Notes under the pieces: model-generated
Databases searched by the model: none
Seen by the model: only the letters and a program-made list of their open reading frames with translations
What the model was told of the DNA's origin: nothing
Assembly: GCF_030269365.1 (NCBI RefSeq)
Contig: NZ_BSTF01000010.1
Coordinates: forward strand, 124,001 to 188,000
DNA: 64,000 nt
Source: Lentzea sp. NBRC 102530
Lineage (GTDB): Bacteria > Actinomycetota > Actinomycetes > Mycobacteriales > Pseudonocardiaceae
Reading direction: 5' to 3'
Program-made: the position numbers and the translations under genes
Shown: positions 51,845-60,530 of the stretch, in pieces
Layout of the letters: every line of letters begins with the position of its first letter
Position numbering within the stretch: the stretch's first letter is position 1

Positions 51845-54220
51845 TCACCCGGACGCCAATCCTGCTGCAGGCCGAATCCTCGATGCGCCGCGAGAAGGCC
51901 CGAAAGCGGCGATCACCGCGAGTGCTACGACCGCCAGCGCGCCGATGACCAGCGGCAACAGGACTTTCAGACCTGGCAGGGTCATGTCGATGCCGACCGA
52001 AAGAATCGCGATCTGGGCGTAGGCGAACCCGAGCACACCGCCTCCGATCACCCCGACGAGAGCCAACATGATCGCTTCAGCGATGACTCCGCCCTGCAGT
52101 CCGCCTTGAGTGACGCCCAAGGCGCGGCGCAGTGCGAGCTCCTTGCGGCGCTCCTGAACCGAGATCGTCAAGGCCGTTCCGATACCGGTCACGGCGACCG
52201 CCACGGACAGTCCCAGCAGCACCATCATCAGCACGGTGCCGAGGTGCATGTACCGCTCGGCCTCGGCGCGCTCGTCCGCGTCCGTCTCGACGATCACGGT
52301 CGGGTTGGCGGGCAGGGCGGCCTGCATCCCCGCCCGGAACTCGGCCGGGTCGACCCCGGGCTTCAACGCGACCAGCACCTTCTCCGCGGGTCCGGACGTG
52401 ACGCCGCCGACGATGGAGGTGTACCCGGTGAGGCGGCCGGGGATCGTGCCCACGACCTCGTACCGCTTGCCGTCCGCCTCGATGAACGGCCGGTCGAACC
52501 AGTCGGGCGCGAGCGCGGCGCCCTCGGTCAGCTGTCCGGCACCGGAGGCGTCCTGCGCCTTCAGCCACGCGTTGAACTGCGCGGGGTCCGCACCCGACAC
52601 GCCCTCGTCGATCTTGTGCAGCACCACCGAGGCCTCGACCCCTGGCTGTGCGGGGATCTCCGGCAACGGCCGCTGCCCCGCGTCCACGACGGTCGCGTCG
52701 GGCCGCTGCTCGTTGGCGTAGGAGTACGTCATCTCCTGCGCGCCGCCGAGCAGCACCAGGAAGAACGTCACCATCGAGCTGGCCAGCAGCAACGGCAGCG
52801 CGACCGACGCCGACCTGGCGGGCATCCGGCGCACCTCGGCGCCGGCGAGCTTCCATTGAGTGCCACCGATCTTGCCGAACAGCCGCGCGATGAACGGCAC
52901 CGTGACGGGCCCGAGGATCCAGAAGAGCCCGGTCACCGCGGCGATCGCGGAGAACGTCACAGCCAGCGGGGCAGCCGACGTCCCCTTGGCGGCGATCGCG
53001 GCCATCGCGAGCAGTCCGGCACCAGCGGTGAAGAGAATGCCGAACACGAGCCGAAGACGACGCACGGACCGTGGCGGTACCTCGTTGTCCGCGTCCCGAA
53101 GGGCAGCAAGGGGCGACACGCGCGCAGCGTTGATCGCGGGCCGGACAGCGGCCATCACGCTCAGCACCGCGGCGACGACGACTCCGAGGATCACGTACCC
53201 GAGCGACGGCAGCAGCTCCGGGCTGAGTTCCACGGCCCCGAACAGCGCCGAGATCCCGGTCGCGTCGAACGTCCGCGCGAGCAGCCACGCCATCGGCCCG
53301 CCGAGCAACGCCCCGCCGACGCCGGCCGCCGCGCCCGTCACGAACGCCTCGAACAGGCTGCGCCGCACCAGCGGACCGCGCTGGGCACCGATGCACCGCA
53401 GCAACGCCGTCTGCCGCTGCCGTTGCGCGTAGACCGCCCGGAACGTGGCCGCCGCGACGAACACCGCCGTCGCCAGGGCCAGCACGCTGAACGGCAGCAG
53501 GATGAACGTCAGGTCGTTGCCGATCTTGTCGGCGTCCGGCCGCGGGTCCGAGACCCAGTACGCCGCACCGGCCGCGCTCGTGACGGCCTCGCGCGACCCG
53601 CCGAGCACCCACACCTCCTTGGTGAAGGGCTGCGGGTCGAGCTTGCGCGCCAGGTCGGGACCGGCCACCAGCACCGGCCGCGAGTCGAGCCCGCCGCGCT
53701 TGAGCACCCCGCTGACCGTCACGTCGAACGGCTTGCCGTCGGCGGAGGCGAGCTGGATCTCGTCGCCGGGCTGGAGGTCGCGCTCGAACGCGGTGATCTT
53801 GTCGACGGCGACCTCGTCGTCGGCGGCCGGCTGCCTGCCCTCGGCGAGCGGCCAGCGCACCAGGTCCGGCTGCTGGACGTTGACCTCGGCCCGGTGCTCC
53901 CCCGCGCGTCCGTCGCCGTCCAGCAGGTCCGCCTGCGCGACCTGCACGGGCACCGCGCGGCCGACCGAGGAGAGTGTGGTCAGCAGGGCGTCGTCGAGCT
54001 TCGCCGGGCTGCCGCCCTGGACGTTGCGCACGTCCACCACGTGCCCGACCGAAGAGGGTGTGAGGGGCGCGCCCTCGTCGACCGACCTGGTGAGCGCGTC
54101 GCTCAGCACCAGGGCGGCCAGCAGGCAGGCCACGCCGACGACGAGCGCGACGCCGGGCAGCAGCGCGCGGCCCGGCCGGGCGCGGAACTCGGCGACGCCG
54201 AGCCGCAGGGAAGTGGACAC
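51845..54220 (-). CDS. FtsX-type ABC transporter permease, no adjacent ATPase
   Basis: 791 residues from GTG 54220, selected by GAGGAGG. N-terminal helix (LLPGVALVVGVACLLAALV), large extracytoplasmic region, then a block of helices and another ABC2/FtsX helical set, ending with AYAQIAILSVGIDM and VLLPLVIGALAVVALAVIA. This doubled FtsX layout resembles exporters such as the mycobacterial Rv0987 type. Its ATPase partner is usually adjacent; here the neighbours are dop and a Nudix gene, so it must use a distant or shared ATPase. Confidence 0.85.
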   Translation of the reverse strand: MSTSLRLGVAEFRARPGRALLPGVALVVGVACLLAALVLSDALTRSVDEGAPLTPSSVGHVVDVRNVQGGSPAKLDDALLTTLSSVGRAVPVQVAQADLLDGDGRAGEHRAEVNVQQPDLVRWPLAEGRQPAADDEVAVDKITAFERDLQPGDEIQLASADGKPFDVTVSGVLKRGGLDSRPVLVAGPDLARKLDPQPFTKEVWVLGGSREAVTSAAGAAYWVSDPRPDADKIGNDLTFILLPFSVLALATAVFVAAATFRAVYAQRQRQTALLRCIGAQRGPLVRRSLFEAFVTGAAAGVGGALLGGPMAWLLARTFDATGISALFGAVELSPELLPSLGYVILGVVVAAVLSVMAAVRPAINAARVSPLAALRDADNEVPPRSVRRLRLVFGILFTAGAGLLAMAAIAAKGTSAAPLAVTFSAIAAVTGLFWILGPVTVPFIARLFGKIGGTQWKLAGAEVRRMPARSASVALPLLLASSMVTFFLVLLGGAQEMTYSYANEQRPDATVVDAGQRPLPEIPAQPGVEASVVLHKIDEGVSGADPAQFNAWLKAQDASGAGQLTEGAALAPDWFDRPFIEADGKRYEVVGTIPGRLTGYTSIVGGVTSGPAEKVLVALKPGVDPAEFRAGMQAALPANPTVIVETDADERAEAERYMHLGTVLMMVLLGLSVAVAVTGIGTALTISVQERRKELALRRALGVTQGGLQGGVIAEAIMLALVGVIGGGVLGFAYAQIAILSVGIDMTLPGLKVLLPLVIGALAVVALAVIAAFGPSRGASRIRPAAGLASG

Positions 54221-54327
54221 GAATCCTCCTCGGTGACGTCTGACGTCCCCGAAGGTAGGAAGAATGGCGATCAGCGGGCGTCGGACTGGGGTAGCAAGCT
54301 CGCGTACGACCACAGGAGGACACCGGG

Positions 54328-54825
54328 ATGATCACCCTCTACGACGAGGACGCGAACGCCGTCGGCGAGGTGACGCGCGAGCGGATGCGCGCCGAGAACC
54401 TCTGGCACGGCTGCGCCACGATCGTCGTGAGGTCCCTCGACGGCGAGCGCGTCTACGTGCACAAGCGCACCGACACCAAGGACGCCTTCCCCGGCCTCTA
54501 CGACTGCACCGCGGGCGGCGTGATCGACGCGGGCGAGAGCCCGGCGGTGGCCGCGCAACGGGAACTGCGCGAGGAACTCGGCGTCGAGTCGCCGCTCACG
54601 TTCCTGTTCCAGACCACCTACGTGGACGGGCTCACGCGCTACCACGCGTGGATCTACGAGACGCGCACCGACGGACCGTTCGTGCACCAGCCCGAAGAGG
54701 TCGCCTGGGGCGACTGGATGGACCTGGCCGAGCTGCGCGTGAAGATCGAGGACCCGGACTGGGCGCTCGTGCCGGACGGCCGGGTCATCGGCCAGGAGTG
54801 GTTGCGGCGCACTACGACCGCGTGA
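54328..54825 (+). CDS. Nudix hydrolase
   Basis: 165 residues with the Nudix box G-x5-E-x7-REUxEExGU: GGVIDAGESPAVAAQRELREELGVE. N-terminal strand part LYDEDANAVGEV and RTDTKDAFPGLYDC resemble isopentenyl-diphosphate isomerase/Nudix-type proteins, but typical IDI catalytic Cys and other residues are not all present. It cleaves a nucleoside diphosphate-linked compound of unknown identity. Convergent with the ABM gene (14-base overlap). Confidence 0.85.
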   Translation: MITLYDEDANAVGEVTRERMRAENLWHGCATIVVRSLDGERVYVHKRTDTKDAFPGLYDCTAGGVIDAGESPAVAAQRELREELGVESPLTFLFQTTYVDGLTRYHAWIYETRTDGPFVHQPEEVAWGDWMDLAELRVKIEDPDWALVPDGRVIGQEWLRRTTTA

Positions 54826-55147
54826 ACCCGTGACTGCGCTCCACCTTCGCCACGTGCAGCGTGTAGCTCTCGTACCAGGTGGCACGGCCGCGCTTCTGCG
54901 CCACCTGGTGCTCGGCGTCGGTGCGCCACCGCTCGAGGGCCTCGGCGTCGCGGAAGTACCCGACGGTGATGCCGAGCCCGCCGGGGTTCTGCGCGTGGTC
55001 CATCCCGAGGTAGCCGGGGATGTCGCGCACGAGCTCCTCCATGCGCGCGTTCGTCTCGGCGTAACCGGTCTGGTCCCGGGTGCGCACGGTCGTGAAGATC
55101 GCGGCGTAGTAAGGGGGTTCGAAGGCCGGGAGGGGTGCGTCGCTCAC
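54812..55147 (-). CDS. Antibiotic biosynthesis monooxygenase-like (ABM) protein
   Basis: 111 residues from GTG 55147. The ABM fold signature is DIPGYLGMDHAQNPGGLGITVGYFRDAEALERWR, a dimeric alpha/beta ferredoxin-like barrel. Similar small proteins degrade haem or act on quinones. No metal or haem ligands can be assigned. It lies just upstream of the AKR gene on the same strand (14-base gap); probably an operon. Confidence 0.78.
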   Translation of the reverse strand: MSDAPLPAFEPPYYAAIFTTVRTRDQTGYAETNARMEELVRDIPGYLGMDHAQNPGGLGITVGYFRDAEALERWRTDAEHQVAQKRGRATWYESYTLHVAKVERSHGFTRS

Positions 55148-55160
55148 CGCGTCACCGTAA

Positions 55161-56039
55161 CTAGTTCCAGCTGAGCTCGGAACGGGTTTTCCAGTACTGC
55201 TCGGCGGGCTCGGCCAGATCGGGCAGGTCGACCTCGACGCGCAACGCGTCCAAGTTGGACAGCAGCTGCTCCGGGCTCGCCGCACCGGACAGCACGACGT
55301 CCACGAACGGCTGTCGCGCGATCGCCGCCAGCGCCACCGCGTCCGGCCCGACGCCGAGCGCTTCCGCCTGTGCCGCAACCGCTTGCGGCGGTGTCACGAC
55401 GAGCCGTCCGTTGGCGACGCCCTCCTTGACGATCACCCGCAGGCCGGCGTCGTGCGCTTCCCGGAGTGCGTCCCCGGCCGAGGTCTCCAGCACGTTCCAA
55501 GTGGACTGGACCGACTGGAAGATCCCCAGGTCCAGGGCTTTGCGGATGGTGTCGGCCTGACGCGGCCCGGACGTCGAGAACCCCAGCGGCACCCCGATCG
55601 CGACCATCGCGTCCTGCAACACGCGGTCGGCGAACAACGGGCTGTCGACCGTCAGCGAGTGCACCTGGTAGAGGTCGACGCGGGACAGCAACGCGCGGGT
55701 TTCCCGCCACTGCTGGGTGAACCGGGCGAGCGAGTGCTCCTTGACCTCGTGCACCTCGGCGTCCGGCCGCCAGTCCGCGGTGTAGGCGTAGCCCCACTTG
55801 CTGGAGATCGTCACGTCGTCGTGGCCGGGCAGCCAGGACGACAGGAAGTCCTCCGACAGCCCGTACGACCGGGCGGCGTCGACCCACCGGACACCCGCCG
55901 CATAGGCCGTGTCGAGCACTCGGTGGCACTGCGCGCGCATGGACTCCACGTCGCGCACGGCCGGTAGCGCGCCCTCACGTCCGAGGTTGATGTACGCGGG
56001 ACGACCGAGGGACGCGAGACCGAGCGCGAGTTGTGCCAT
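55161..56039 (-). CDS. Aldo/keto reductase
   Basis: 292 residues. Catalytic tetrad residues appear in order: Asp and Tyr in VDAARSYGLSE, Lys in SSKWGYAY, His in YQVHSL. The NADPH-binding C-terminal part includes VVLSGAASPEQLLSN. The first residues (MAQLALGLASLGRPAYINLGR) are normal for the family. It reduces an aldehyde or ketone with NADPH; substrate unknown. A terminator of the cellulase gene lies immediately upstream of it. Confidence 0.85.
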   Translation of the reverse strand: MAQLALGLASLGRPAYINLGREGALPAVRDVESMRAQCHRVLDTAYAAGVRWVDAARSYGLSEDFLSSWLPGHDDVTISSKWGYAYTADWRPDAEVHEVKEHSLARFTQQWRETRALLSRVDLYQVHSLTVDSPLFADRVLQDAMVAIGVPLGFSTSGPRQADTIRKALDLGIFQSVQSTWNVLETSAGDALREAHDAGLRVIVKEGVANGRLVVTPPQAVAAQAEALGVGPDAVALAAIARQPFVDVVLSGAASPEQLLSNLDALRVEVDLPDLAEPAEQYWKTRSELSWN

Positions 56040-56052
56040 GCCGACAACGGTA

Positions 56053-56078
56053 AACGGCGGCCCCGCAGGACCGCCGTT
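56053..56078 (-). terminator. Terminator of the GH5 cellulase
   Basis: AACGGCGG pairs with CCGCCGTT (8 bp, loop CCCCGCAGGA, with partial inner pairs), between the cellulase end and the AKR start. Confidence 0.65.
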
Positions 56079-56112
56079 CACGTGACCCGCCGGGGTCGGT
56101 CGATCAGAGTGC

Positions 56113-57171
56113 TCAGAAGTCGTCGGCCGTGCGGATGTGGTTGCGCACCCACTTGCCGGCGTCCTTCAGCGGGCCCTCACCGGTGAAGCTGCTGCCGGAG
56201 CACGTGCCGCTCTTGAACACCGCACCCGTGCGGTGGTCGTCGGAGAAGTTCCAGTTCGTCCACGAGATCTTGGCTTCCTTCATGAACGTGATGAACTTGT
56301 TCGCCATGGTGAAGTCGTTGGGACCATCACCCGACGCCTCCTGCGAGCCGAACTCGGTGACGAAGACCGGCACCTGGCTCGAGACCGTGCGCAACGCGTT
56401 GAGGTACGAGTCGCGGTGGTCCTTCGCGTAGAAGTGGAACGTGTACATCAGGTTCGAGGCGTTGACCTTGTTCCGGCTGACCTCGTTGATGTCCTTGCCG
56501 TCGGACAGGCCGAACGTCGACCAGCCGTGCGTGCCGACGAGCACGAGGCTGTCCGGGTCCTGGGCGCGGATCGTCGGGATGACGGCCTCCGCGTAGGACT
56601 TCACCCGCGACCACGTGACGCCGTTCGGCTCGTTCGCGATGTCGTAGATGATGTTCGTCTTGTCCTTGTGCCGCTGCGCGATCTCGTTGAAGAACGTCTT
56701 GGCGCGCGCGGTGTTGTGGTTCGGGTCGCCCGGCGACAGCTGGTGCCAGTCGACCAGCGCGTACAGGCCGCGCTTGGTGGCCTCCTCGATGTAGCCGTGC
56801 ACCATGTCGGTGAACTTGCGAGGGTTGCTCTCGTAGCCACCTTCCTGGATGTACATCGAGATGCGGAGGACGTCCGCCTTCCAGTCGTTGGCGAGCGCGT
56901 CCAGGGACGCGGTCTTCACGCACTGGGAGTACCACTGGATGCCGTGCGTGCTCATGCCGCGCAGCTGGATCTGCTTGCCGTTCTGGTTGCACAGCTTGAC
57001 GCCGCACACCTTGAGCTGCCCGTTGACCGCCGCGGGCGAACCCGGCGGCAGCGCGGCAGCGGCGAGGTTCTCGCCCTCGGGAGCGGCGGCGACGGAACTG
57101 CCCGCCATCGCACCGGTCAACGGGAGCACCACTGCCGCGGCGAGCGCCACCACAGACTTCTGCCAGGACAT
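56113..57171 (-). CDS. Secreted GH5 endoglucanase (cellulase)
   Basis: 352 residues with a Sec signal (MSWQKSVVALAAAVVLPLTGAMA). Catalytic residues: acid/base Glu181 in DIANEPNGV and nucleophile Glu273 in VFVTEFGS. YGIQW-type and HFYAKDHRDSY blocks fit GH5 subfamily 2 beta-1,4-glucanases. No CBM is attached, in contrast to the chitinase. It starts from ATG 57171; an inverted repeat (57211-57226) lies upstream and may be its operator. Confidence 0.92.
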   Translation of the reverse strand: MSWQKSVVALAAAVVLPLTGAMAGSSVAAAPEGENLAAAALPPGSPAAVNGQLKVCGVKLCNQNGKQIQLRGMSTHGIQWYSQCVKTASLDALANDWKADVLRISMYIQEGGYESNPRKFTDMVHGYIEEATKRGLYALVDWHQLSPGDPNHNTARAKTFFNEIAQRHKDKTNIIYDIANEPNGVTWSRVKSYAEAVIPTIRAQDPDSLVLVGTHGWSTFGLSDGKDINEVSRNKVNASNLMYTFHFYAKDHRDSYLNALRTVSSQVPVFVTEFGSQEASGDGPNDFTMANKFITFMKEAKISWTNWNFSDDHRTGAVFKSGTCSGSSFTGEGPLKDAGKWVRNHIRTADDF

Positions 57172-57210
57172 TCAGCGTCTCCTCTCGGACTGCGGCGGCG
57201 GAGATAGTTA

Positions 57211-57226
57211 GGTAAGTTTCCTTACC
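57211..57226. promoter_or_regulatory. Inverted repeat upstream of the cellulase
   Basis: GGTAAG-TTTC-CTTACC, 6-bp perfect arms, 40 bases before the cellulase ATG. It does not match the CebR or IdeR consensus in spacing; a sugar regulator or sigma/attenuator site is possible. Confidence 0.5.
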
Positions 57227-57268
57227 GATTAAAGGTATAGATGACCATAAGGCTGCCTAAAGAGGGAG

Positions 57269-58024
57269 TCAAGCGTCTCGTCGCAGAAGGGTCACAGTTC
57301 CGGTACTGAGGGTCACCAGTGCGTAGATCGCCAAACATGCGACGGCGGCCAACGGGCTCAGCGGGGCGTCCTCGACCACCCCCGACACCTCCCACACCAG
57401 GTAGGGCACCATCACCGCGGACGCGTCGACGTTCCACGGGTCCGGCAGCATCGGGGTGATGGCGGGCAGTCCCCACAGCAGCACGCCGACCACCACGATC
57501 GTGACGGCCGTGGACCGCACCGCCAGCCCGATCCCGAGGCCGGCCAGACCGGTTACCAAGATCGACAGCAGCGCGGCGCCCTGCCACGGCAGCACGTCGC
57601 CCAGGCCGTCCCACGGCGCGATCGGCGGCGGCCGGTCCCCCATGACCACCCAGCTCGCGCCGACGCTCGCGGCCAGCGCGACCGTGCCGAGCACCACCGC
57701 CGCGGCCGCGACGAGCACAGTCTTCGCCGCCAGCAAACGCGACCGGACCGGCACGGCGGTCAGCGCGGTGAGCCGCGGGTCCGAGGTGGCGACCAGGGCG
57801 CCGAGCGCGGCGACCAGGAACTGGATCACCGGCGTGATCACCACGGTGGCGTCGGCGGAGGCGAACTTCGCCTGTTCGGCGGCCGGGGACGTGTCGTAGT
57901 CCCGGACCATCAGCCACGACAGCAACGCTCCGGCGACCACCATCAGGCCGATGGTCGCGGCGAGGGCCTGGGGCGCCCGGACGGTCCGCAGCTTCAGCCA
58001 CTCGGCGGCGAGCGCGTTCTTCAC
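57269..58024 (-). CDS. ABC-2-type membrane permease
   Basis: 251 residues from GTG 58024. About six membrane helices (e.g. GLMVVAGALLSWLM, LVAAAAVVLGTVALAASVG, GLGIGLAVRSTAVTIVVVGVLLWG). It overlaps the ATPase stop (GTGA), and together they make a drug/peptide exporter of the BcrAB/ABC-2 type, regulated by the divergent two-component system. Cargo unknown. Confidence 0.85.
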   Translation of the reverse strand: MKNALAAEWLKLRTVRAPQALAATIGLMVVAGALLSWLMVRDYDTSPAAEQAKFASADATVVITPVIQFLVAALGALVATSDPRLTALTAVPVRSRLLAAKTVLVAAAAVVLGTVALAASVGASWVVMGDRPPPIAPWDGLGDVLPWQGAALLSILVTGLAGLGIGLAVRSTAVTIVVVGVLLWGLPAITPMLPDPWNVDASAVMVPYLVWEVSGVVEDAPLSPLAAVACLAIYALVTLSTGTVTLLRRDA

Positions 58025-58722
58025 AGTCCCCTCCCGGAGGTGAGGCCGAGGTAGGCGTCCTCCAGGGAACCGTTGCGGGTCAACGCCTCCATCGGTGTCT
58101 CCTTGACCAGCTGTCCTCTTGCGACGATCACGACGTGGTCGGCGGTCAGCGCCATCTCGCTCATCAGGTGGCTGGAGACGAAGACCGTCCGGCCTTCGCC
58201 GGCGAGTCCGCGCAGGAGGTCGCGGATCCACCGGACGCCCTCGGGGTCGAGACCGTTCACCGGTTCGTCGAACATCAGCACCCCGGGGTCGCCGAGCAAC
58301 GCGGCCGCGACGCCGAGCCGTTGCTTCATACCGAGCGACAACGCCCGGATCCGCTTGTGCCGCACGCCTCCCAGACCGACCTGCTCCACCAGCTCGACGG
58401 CGCGCTTCTCGCCGATGCCGTTGGACGCGGCGATCCAGAGCAGGTGGTCGAGCGCCCTGCGCCCGTGGTGCACCGCCGCCGGGTCGAGCAACGCGCCGAC
58501 GTGCCGCAGCGGGTGGTCGAGCGTCGCGTAGCGGCGGCCGTTGATCAACGCCTCCCCGCTCGTGGGCCGGTCCAGGCCGAGGACCATGCGCATCGTCGTG
58601 GACTTCCCGGCACCGTTCGGGCCGAGGAAGCCCGTCACCAGTCCGGGGTGGACGGTGAACGACAGGTCGTCGACCGCCTTGGTGTCCCCGTACCTCTTCG
58701 TCAGGTTCCGCACCTCGATCAT
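58021..58722 (-). CDS. ABC-2 exporter ATP-binding protein
   Basis: 233 residues. Walker A GPNGAGKST, signature LSLGMKQRL, Walker B VLMFDEPVNGLD, H-loop SHLM. The LSLGM signature is the usual variant of the CcmA/BcrA antibiotic-export group. It partners the 251-residue permease. Divergent from the histidine kinase; the 102-bp gap carries two inverted repeats. Confidence 0.92.
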   Translation of the reverse strand: MIEVRNLTKRYGDTKAVDDLSFTVHPGLVTGFLGPNGAGKSTTMRMVLGLDRPTSGEALINGRRYATLDHPLRHVGALLDPAAVHHGRRALDHLLWIAASNGIGEKRAVELVEQVGLGGVRHKRIRALSLGMKQRLGVAAALLGDPGVLMFDEPVNGLDPEGVRWIRDLLRGLAGEGRTVFVSSHLMSEMALTADHVVIVARGQLVKETPMEALTRNGSLEDAYLGLTSGRGL

Positions 58723-58754
58723 GCGGAAGAGAGTGTGCTGTCGCTGCCGGAAAC

Positions 58755-58776
58755 GGATCGGCCTGGGCTCCGATCC
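58755..58776. promoter_or_regulatory. Inverted repeat 1 in the exporter/two-component promoter
   Basis: GGATCGG-CCTGGGCT-CCGATCC, perfect 7-bp arms with 8-base spacer, just upstream of the ATPase gene's start. Confidence 0.5.
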
Positions 58777-58782
58777 CCGGAA

Positions 58783-58798
58783 TCGGACCGTGGTCCGA
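58783..58798. promoter_or_regulatory. Inverted repeat 2 in the exporter/two-component promoter
   Basis: TCGGACCGTGGTCCGA, perfect 7-bp arms with 2-base spacer, about 27 bp before the kinase start. LuxR-type response regulators bind such symmetric sites; candidate target of the adjacent regulator. Confidence 0.5.
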
Positions 58799-58824
58799 GG
58801 TGGCGCGGCACCGGGGTCGATACG

Positions 58825-59904
58825 GTGCGTTCCGTGTTCGCGAGACTGCACCTCTACCTGGTCGACGCCACCGCCGCGCTGGTGATCTGGGTCCTCGTCG
58901 CGTACGCGATGCTGGAGCCTTCCCAGCACGCGTCGCCGTTCGTCGCGGTGCCGCTGGCCGGGCTGGTCGCGGTGCCCGTCGCGGTCCGGCGGTGGTGGCC
59001 CTCGCTCGCGCTGGCCGTGACCCTCGCCGCGATGGCGCTCGTGGTGATGACCAGGGTGCTGCCGGTCGTGGCGCTCGGCGCACCGGTGGGAGCCGTCTGC
59101 TTCGCGCTGTACACGGTGGCGGTCGACCGCGATCGCACGTGGTCGCTGGGGGCCCTGGTCGTCAGCGTCGTCGTGACCGCGGGGCTCTCCGGCGGCGAGG
59201 TGGAGAGCGTGCTCGTCGCCGTCGCCGCGCTGGGTTCGGTGTGGGCGATCGGCTACACGACCCGCCTGCGGCGCTCGATGCTCGAACGCGAGACCGCCCG
59301 GGCCGCCGAGCAGGCGCTCGCCGACGAACGCCTGCGCATCGCCCGCGAACTGCACGACGTGGTGGCGCACAACCTCTCCCTCATCGCCGTGCAGGCGGGC
59401 AACGCCGCACACGTGCGCTCACCCGAGCACGCCTACGAGGCGTTGCAGGTCATCTCGGAAACGAGCCGTGCGGCCCTCACGGAGATGCGTGGTCTTCTCG
59501 GCGTGCTGCGGTCCGACGCCTCGCTCGCCCCCTCCCCCGGACTCGACGGACTGGCGGAGCTGGCCGGCCGCGCGTCGCTCGCCGGGGTGCGCGTGACGGT
59601 GGACGTGCGCGGGGAGGCCGTTGTGCCGGAGGGGATCGGGCTGTCGGTGTACCGGATCGTGCAGGAGGCGCTGACCAACGTGGTGAAGCACGCGGCCCCC
59701 GCCGCCTGCACGGTTCTGGTGGAGGTGACGGCGGAAGCCGTCCGCGTGGAGGTCGAGGACGACGGCCCCGGGGTGAAGGAGCTCGGCGTGGGACACGGGT
59801 TGATCGGCATGCGCGAACGCGTGGCGGTGTACGGCGGCACGTTCGACGCCGGACCCGGCGACGGCGGCGGTTTCCGGGTCGTCGCGGAGCTGCCGGTCCG
59901 ATGA
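58825..59904 (+). CDS. NarL-type sensor histidine kinase
   Basis: 359 residues from GTG 58825 (or 58834). Four to five N-terminal membrane helices replace an extracellular sensor, so it probably senses in the membrane. The HisKA_3 phosphoacceptor is in RIARELHDVVAHNLSLI, and the ATPase motif includes ALTNVVKHA and EDDGPG. It phosphorylates the response regulator 4 bases overlapping downstream. Similar kinases govern antibiotic-resistance exporters, matching the divergent ABC genes. Confidence 0.9.
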   Translation: MRSVFARLHLYLVDATAALVIWVLVAYAMLEPSQHASPFVAVPLAGLVAVPVAVRRWWPSLALAVTLAAMALVVMTRVLPVVALGAPVGAVCFALYTVAVDRDRTWSLGALVVSVVVTAGLSGGEVESVLVAVAALGSVWAIGYTTRLRRSMLERETARAAEQALADERLRIARELHDVVAHNLSLIAVQAGNAAHVRSPEHAYEALQVISETSRAALTEMRGLLGVLRSDASLAPSPGLDGLAELAGRASLAGVRVTVDVRGEAVVPEGIGLSVYRIVQEALTNVVKHAAPAACTVLVEVTAEAVRVEVEDDGPGVKELGVGHGLIGMRERVAVYGGTFDAGPGDGGGFRVVAELPVR

Positions 59905-60530
59905 CGACCGTGCTGATCGCGGACGACCAGGCGTTGCTGCGGGCCAGCTTCAGGATGCTGGTGGACCACGAACCGGACCTGACCGTCGTGGGCGAGGCCG
60001 GCACCGGCGCCGAGGCGGTCGCGCTGGCGGCGGAGCTGGAGCCCGACGTGGTCCTGATGGACATCCGCATGCCCGAGATGGACGGCATCGAGGCCACGCG
60101 GCAGCTGGACGGCCCGCGCGTGCTCGTGCTGACGACGTTCGACCTCGACGAGTACGTCTTCGGGGCGTTGCGGGCCGGCGCGTCCGGGTTCCTGCTGAAG
60201 GACACGCCTCCCGCCGAGCTGCTGGCGGCGATCCGGGTGGTGGCGTCCGGCGAGTCGCTGCTGTCGCCGACGGTGACCCGGCGGCTGATCCGGGAGTTCG
60301 TCCGGCAACCGGCGGCACCCGCGGTGCGCGGCCTGGAGCGGATCACCGAGCGGGAGAAGGAGGTCCTGCTGCTGATCGCGCGCGGGCGGTCCAACGCGGA
60401 GATCATGGCCGAGCTGCACGTCAGCACCGGCACGGTGAAGACGCACATCGGGAACCTGCTGGCGAAGCTGCACGCCCGCGACCGGGCGCAACTGGTGATC
60501 GCGGCCTACGAGTCGGGCCTGGTCCGCTAG
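59901..60530 (+). CDS. LuxR/NarL-family response regulator
   Basis: 209 residues. Receiver domain with phosphoacceptor Asp54 (VVLMDIRMP) and Lys near LLKDTP; C-terminal GerE-type HTH (TEREKEVLLLIARGRSNAEIMAELHVSTGTVKTH). Translated in overlap with the kinase (ATGA). It would bind the inverted repeats in the exporter promoter. Its stop overlaps the convergent small gene's end by 4 bases. Confidence 0.94.
   Translation: MTTVLIADDQALLRASFRMLVDHEPDLTVVGEAGTGAEAVALAAELEPDVVLMDIRMPEMDGIEATRQLDGPRVLVLTTFDLDEYVFGALRAGASGFLLKDTPPAELLAAIRVVASGESLLSPTVTRRLIREFVRQPAAPAVRGLERITEREKEVLLLIARGRSNAEIMAELHVSTGTVKTHIGNLLAKLHARDRAQLVIAAYESGLVR

Noticed and set aside
57211..57226. Iron box (IdeR/DmdR) upstream of the cellulase
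   Set aside because: Arm spacing is wrong for the 19-bp IdeR consensus and cellulase is not an iron gene.
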